Of a stretch of 10,302 nucleotides of DNA, positions 7,899 through 10,302 are shown one piece after another. Numbering within the stretch: position 1 is the first letter of the stretch; every line of letters begins with the position of its first letter. Source of the DNA: Gorillibacterium sp. (lineage in GTDB: Bacteria > Bacillota > Bacilli > Paenibacillales > NBRC-103111); NCBI GenBank assembly GCA_014380705.1, contig JACMJI010000423.1:1-10302 (forward strand). The letters are read 5' to 3'. Made by a program: the position numbers and the translations under genes. The notes under the pieces were generated by a model. It saw nothing but the letters and a program-made list of their open reading frames with translations, was not told where the DNA came from and made no database searches.

Positions 7899-7948
7899 GA
7901 ACAATCGCACTTTCTTTGCCCATTTGGCCAAGAAACGTGCGATTGTTC
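7899..7948. repeat. Long imperfect inverted repeat between convergent genes
   Basis: The arm GAACAATCGCAC (7899-7910) is perfectly complementary to GTGCGATTGTTC (7937-7948). Inside it, after a single bulged C (7936), TTTCTT pairs with AAGAAA. After one mismatch, GCC pairs with GGC around a CATTT loop. About 21 base pairs form in 50 nt. The repeat lies 56 bp after the + strand regulator and 4 bp beyond the stop of the - strand gene, so it would be read from both sides. Neither side has a U-tract, so it is not a standard intrinsic terminator. It most likely insulates the two convergent units or protects their mRNA ends; a small mobile-element origin is also possible. Confidence 0.75.
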
Positions 7949-7952
7949 CCAT

Positions 7953-8789
7953 TTAAAAGTCAAAAAACAAACGGAGTATGCTAGCCAAGGGGAACAAGCC
8001 CAGTAAGAAAACTTCAAACAAATACAGTCGATTCTCGTTTCTCCGATAGCTTATCGAGTTATAGGCCTTCATGGTGCTGCGAAGGCTGCTAATTTTGCTT
8101 TGGATGACGTCAAACCGGTCATTTAGCTCGTAATATTCAGCAAGGGCATCATAGAGCTCCCTGCCGTTTATGTTATCATTGTCCGTAACAGAGCGATCAA
8201 AAATCCGAATACTGTTGATGCTTTCGTATTCGAACTTGAGGAATTTAGAGATGAGTACGACCGAGGCCTTCTTACTGAACCGAAGTTGTCCACGTCTCAA
8301 GTACTCAATATATTGGCCGGATTCATCGATATTGGCGTCTACGTCATGTTCAATCTTGTTCATCGCGGTAGACTTGGCTAGAAGAATCGAAATTAGCGGG
8401 ATTACCGAATCATCAAACGTGTAGCTTTGGCTGCTTTCATTCCATGGCTTGAATGTGGAGTCCTCTTGGATCTTAATCGCATGGCTTTCAGCGAAGCGGG
8501 CAACCATGGAATAATCAATCGGGTCAACCATTCCTTCAAAGAACTCAAAGAATACTTGGATATCAAAGTCGTTAAAATCAACAAAGGTGATACAGCCAAA
8601 TTCGAAAATATAAGCGTACATGGATCCGCAGTCCTTCTTCAGGACGGATTCAAGATGGTGGCAATCTAGAACGATGTGTTCCCGCCAACTACTTGATTTT
8701 TGCAGTCTAAAAAAGGCTGCAGGTTTCTCCAAAGGGACGCTTGAACCGATCTTGTAGCTTTTAAATCGTATCGTTCGCATAGAACCCAT
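7953..8789 (-). CDS. RMD1/YagE family (DUF155, COG1723) membrane protein, second copy
   Basis: This 278-residue protein of unknown function is a diverged paralogue of its upstream neighbour. Shared marks include an N-terminal FKSYKIG block (FKAFAIN in the neighbour), the core strand FEFGCITFVDF, the helix ISILLAKSTAMNKIE, RRGQLRFSKK, the family signature YYELNDRFDVIQSK, and a single C-terminal membrane segment (about residues 255-275) ending in LRLFFDF. These fit the DUF155 family, which includes yeast RMD1 and human mitochondrial RMND1; the bacterial role is not known. The ATG at 8789 starts one base after the neighbour's TAG stop. A second ATG at 8780 (giving MRTIRF) is better placed behind AGGATGG and may be the true start. 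The copy is more divergent than its partner, with an acidic stretch where the partner has PDITWTN, so it may have specialised as a second subunit. Confidence 0.82.
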   Translation of the reverse strand: MGSMRTIRFKSYKIGSSVPLEKPAAFFRLQKSSSWREHIVLDCHHLESVLKKDCGSMYAYIFEFGCITFVDFNDFDIQVFFEFFEGMVDPIDYSMVARFAESHAIKIQEDSTFKPWNESSQSYTFDDSVIPLISILLAKSTAMNKIEHDVDANIDESGQYIEYLRRGQLRFSKKASVVLISKFLKFEYESINSIRIFDRSVTDNDNINGRELYDALAEYYELNDRFDVIQSKISSLRSTMKAYNSISYRRNENRLYLFEVFLLGLFPLASILRLFFDF

Positions 8790-8790
8790 C

Positions 8791-9618
8791 CTACTTCACA
8801 ATTTCAACAATCATTAGGATAACCTCGGCAACAATCAGGATGACAATAACCCACTCGACGAATATCCCTCTGATGGAGTGACTAATGGTGGAGAATCCCT
8901 CCATCATATTGTATAGGATCTCCGTTTTATTCTTTAAAATTTCGTATCGATCATTAAGCTCGAAGAAATTGGACATCCTGTCGTAAAATTCCCCAGCGAG
9001 ACTGTTGGTCCACGTAATATCCGGCTTATCAAGAATCATGATGTAGGCAATCGTGTTGTATTCATGGCGGACAATCTTGGCAGTCGTGCTTGCCAATTCC
9101 TTATCGCTGATTCTTAAATTACCCTTTTCCAGCCGATCGATCATATTTTCGAGCTTGTCGAGGATTTTGCTAAGCTGCTCCTCTGTTTTCTCAAGAGCTA
9201 CGGATTTCGCAATAACAATAGAAATTAATTCGGGATAAAAGATTTCAAATTCCGGGACCATAACATATTCGTCCGTCAACTCAATACTTTCCGTTTCCCC
9301 AATGTGCAGGCGATAATCGTCTGTGTATTTATCCGTATTTACAAGATCAATGTCCGACTCAAAGGAACGGATATACCGGATAAAGGTCGAGATTTCATCG
9401 GCGTGCAAATGATTAATAAAAACAACCGTACCAAAGGAGAAAACGAGTACCTTTTGCAGTTCGGCCACTTCTTTATTAAGGATCTTTTTGAGGATATCGT
9501 CCTGCAGGATTAAAGGCTCTTCCCAGGTATACTTTTTAGGTATGCCGCAATCGCTGGCGATTTTGTTCAAATCGAGTTCATTATTTATAGCAAAAGCTTT
9601 AAAACTCATTTCATTCAT
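8791..9618 (-). CDS. RMD1/YagE family (DUF155, COG1723) membrane protein, first copy
   Basis: This 275-residue protein is of unknown biochemical function. It has the full DUF155 layout: a mixed N-terminal domain with the core strand VFSFGTVVFINH (about residues 58-69), the helix LISIVIAKSVALEKTEEQL (about 131-149), and a long helical, probably coiled-coil, region. Then come KPDITWTN, the signature FFELNDRYEILKNKTEIL (about 217-234) and one hydrophobic C-terminal helix (about 251-273, EWVIVILIVAEVILMIV). It would be tail-anchored with most of its mass in the cytoplasm. The start ATG at 9618 follows AAGGGTGAT at 9624-9632 and a clear promoter. It is the first gene of a two-gene unit with its paralogue. 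Yeast and human relatives act in mitochondria (RMND1 supports mitochondrial translation), but this cannot be carried over directly to bacteria. Confidence 0.87.
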   Translation of the reverse strand: MNEMSFKAFAINNELDLNKIASDCGIPKKYTWEEPLILQDDILKKILNKEVAELQKVLVFSFGTVVFINHLHADEISTFIRYIRSFESDIDLVNTDKYTDDYRLHIGETESIELTDEYVMVPEFEIFYPELISIVIAKSVALEKTEEQLSKILDKLENMIDRLEKGNLRISDKELASTTAKIVRHEYNTIAYIMILDKPDITWTNSLAGEFYDRMSNFFELNDRYEILKNKTEILYNMMEGFSTISHSIRGIFVEWVIVILIVAEVILMIVEIVK

Positions 9619-9623
9619 ATTTC

Positions 9624-9632
9624 ATCACCCTT
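9624..9632 (-). promoter_or_regulatory. Ribosome binding site of the first DUF155 gene
   Basis: AAGGGTGAT on the - strand lies 5 bases before the ATG at 9618. It resembles the full anti-16S consensus AAGGAGGTGAT with two Gs missing, and supports this start over downstream ATG codons in the same frame. Confidence 0.6.
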
Positions 9633-9642
9633 CATTTAACCA

Positions 9643-9651
9643 ATTATATCA
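9643..9651 (-). promoter_or_regulatory. Extended -10 promoter of the DUF155 pair
   Basis: The - strand reads TGATATAAT: a perfect TATAAT (9648 down to 9643) with an upstream TG extension (9651-9650). The spaced -35 (9671-9666) is TCTGCA and poor, as is common for extended -10 promoters. The predicted start near 9636 gives a leader of only about 18 bases, just enough for the ribosome binding site. This leaves little room for regulation in the leader and suggests steady vegetative transcription. Confidence 0.65.
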
Positions 9652-9678
9652 TGACTATGGGCTATTGCAGAAGGCTAC

Positions 9679-9699
9679 AAAAATAAGATGCTTATCTTA
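9679..9699 (-). terminator. AT-rich hairpin with U-tract (weak - strand terminator)
   Basis: On the - strand, TAAGAT and ATCTTA form a 6-bp stem around AAGC, followed directly by TTTTT (9683-9679). The form is that of an intrinsic terminator, but the stem is AT-rich and weak. It would limit transcription leaving the transposase remnant before the DUF155 promoter. Confidence 0.4.
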
Positions 9700-9845
9700 G
9701 GAATGAGAAGGATTACCGATTGTGCCGTTCGTGTATGGCTGTTTCTTTATTCTATCCGTTTTTTGGTTAACTTTTTCCTGGTTGCTCGCTGACTTATGAC
9801 TTTTTTGTATCGATTGCACTCAACCCCGGCGATGTAGGATAATTG
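9700..9845. other. Non-coding stretch, probably the end of the decayed insertion sequence
   Basis: No gene or structure is supported here. The - strand downstream of the transposase stop carries a continuation (DELKALRVGLAIILHRRG, from about 9883 to about 9830) in another frame. It looks like the original transposase C-terminus displaced by a frameshift. Several poly-pyrimidine runs on the + strand are not attached to hairpins. Confidence 0.4.
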
Positions 9846-10302
9846 CTAACCCAACTCGCAAAGCCTTGAGCTCATCACCAGCAGTTGCAACGTAATGACG
9901 GATTCACTTGACTTTACGAGGCGTGCTCGAATACAGCCAAGCCCGTATTTGCGCTTACCTTCTCCGAACTTGCCTTCTATCGCATTTAGTTCTCCGGTAT
10001 CCTGTTTGGCAACTTGCCTCTCTTCGCTTGACGGACCGTTTTTAGGCTTCCGCCCCAATGCTGGTCCGCTAAGCCGGATGCCGTGTTACTTACAAAAACC
10101 CCGGTTCTCGCGCGTGCGGTAGATTTGATTCGCTTTGACAACAGCTGGATAGTACCCCATGCGCTTGCGATACTGCTCAATCACTTCAATGAGTGTCGTG
10201 CTCTCATTGAAGTTATTCCAAGTCATCGATCAAGGAAAGGCATAGCCTTTCGTCATGCTCACAGCGATCTTGGCCCCAAACTCGACGCGTGCCTTGGCCA
10301 GC
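9846..10302 (-). pseudogene. Decayed IS5/IS1182-type transposase, C-terminal part (continues past right edge)
   Basis: A single - strand frame runs from the right edge to TAG at 9846-9848 and encodes the C-terminal part of a DDE transposase. It is broken by TGA at 10230-10232 and TAA at 10086-10088. Recognisable blocks, in order, are EFGAKIAVSMTKGYAF, WNNFNES, YRKRMGYYPAVVKANQIYR, RENRGFCK, HGIRLSGPALGRKPK and NAIEGKFGEGKRKYGLG. These are familiar from the large IS5/IS1182-like transposases: the A-D-QIYR-R-N block, the HGIRLSGP-LGRPPK block and the NAIEGKFGEGKR-YGL block with its conserved glutamate. The QIYR block has VVKANQIYR where the family usually has an aspartate before QIYR, so a probable catalytic residue has become Asn. 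A frameshift near 9880 is also likely. The gene cannot make an active enzyme. Confidence 0.85.

Noticed and set aside
7899..7948. Long hairpin as a canonical intrinsic terminator
   Set aside because: No run of Ts follows on either strand, so it is reported as a repeat instead.
7817..8017. - strand open frame of 66 codons across the convergent gap
   Set aside because: It crosses the long hairpin, overlaps the 3' ends of both flanking genes, and its composition (many Ser, Cys and Trp) is not protein-like.
8170..8669. Two + strand open frames (84 and 80 codons)
   Set aside because: They lie opposite the second DUF155 gene, have no ribosome binding sites and no recognisable protein features.
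9895..10122. + strand open frame of 75 codons at the right end
   Set aside because: It is the complement of the transposase remnant, whose - strand frame has clear family motifs.

Overview
The window looks like a chromosomal segment of a Paenibacillus-type Bacillota. Shine-Dalgarno sites are strong (AAAGGAGGTG, GGAGGAGA) and base composition is moderate to low GC. The gene set is also typical of that group: two LplB/YtcP-type permeases, a DUF3502-type solute-binding lipoprotein, a YesM-type sensor kinase and a YesN-type regulator with an AraC output domain. The genus is an inference from gene content and style; no rRNA or other marker is present.

Positions 1-7842 (+ strand) form a carbohydrate-uptake locus. 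The 3' part of a DUF4832-type gene, probably glycan-associated, enters from the left edge (1-737). After a 129-bp gap with only a weak promoter candidate come a MalF-like permease (867-1829), a MalG-like permease (1843-2733) and a lipid-anchored solute-binding protein (2800-4335). A hairpin (4369-4405) and a perfect TATAAT box (4409-4414) separate these from a two-component pair: a histidine kinase (4459-6279) and a response regulator (6289-7842). No transport ATPase is encoded, as is usual for this importer class, which normally borrows a shared MsmX-type ATPase. The likely logic is that the kinase senses an extracellular ligand or the loaded binding protein, the regulator activates the transporter promoter, and the importer brings in an oligosaccharide. 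The substrate cannot be read from the sequence.

Positions 7843-7952 separate convergent transcription units and hold a very strong imperfect hairpin without a U-tract (7899-7948).

Positions 7953-9618 (- strand) encode two tandem, diverged paralogues of the RMD1/YagE/DUF155 (COG1723) family. Each ends in a single C-terminal membrane segment, and their stop and start codons are one base apart. A clear extended -10 promoter lies immediately upstream (9643-9651). This pair is the least understood part of the window.

Positions 9652-10302 are the remains of an insertion sequence. The C-terminal part of an IS5/IS1182-type transposase lies on the - strand, with two in-frame stop codons and a probable frameshift, and runs off the right edge. 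No tRNA, rRNA, CRISPR array, tandem repeat or replication origin was seen.
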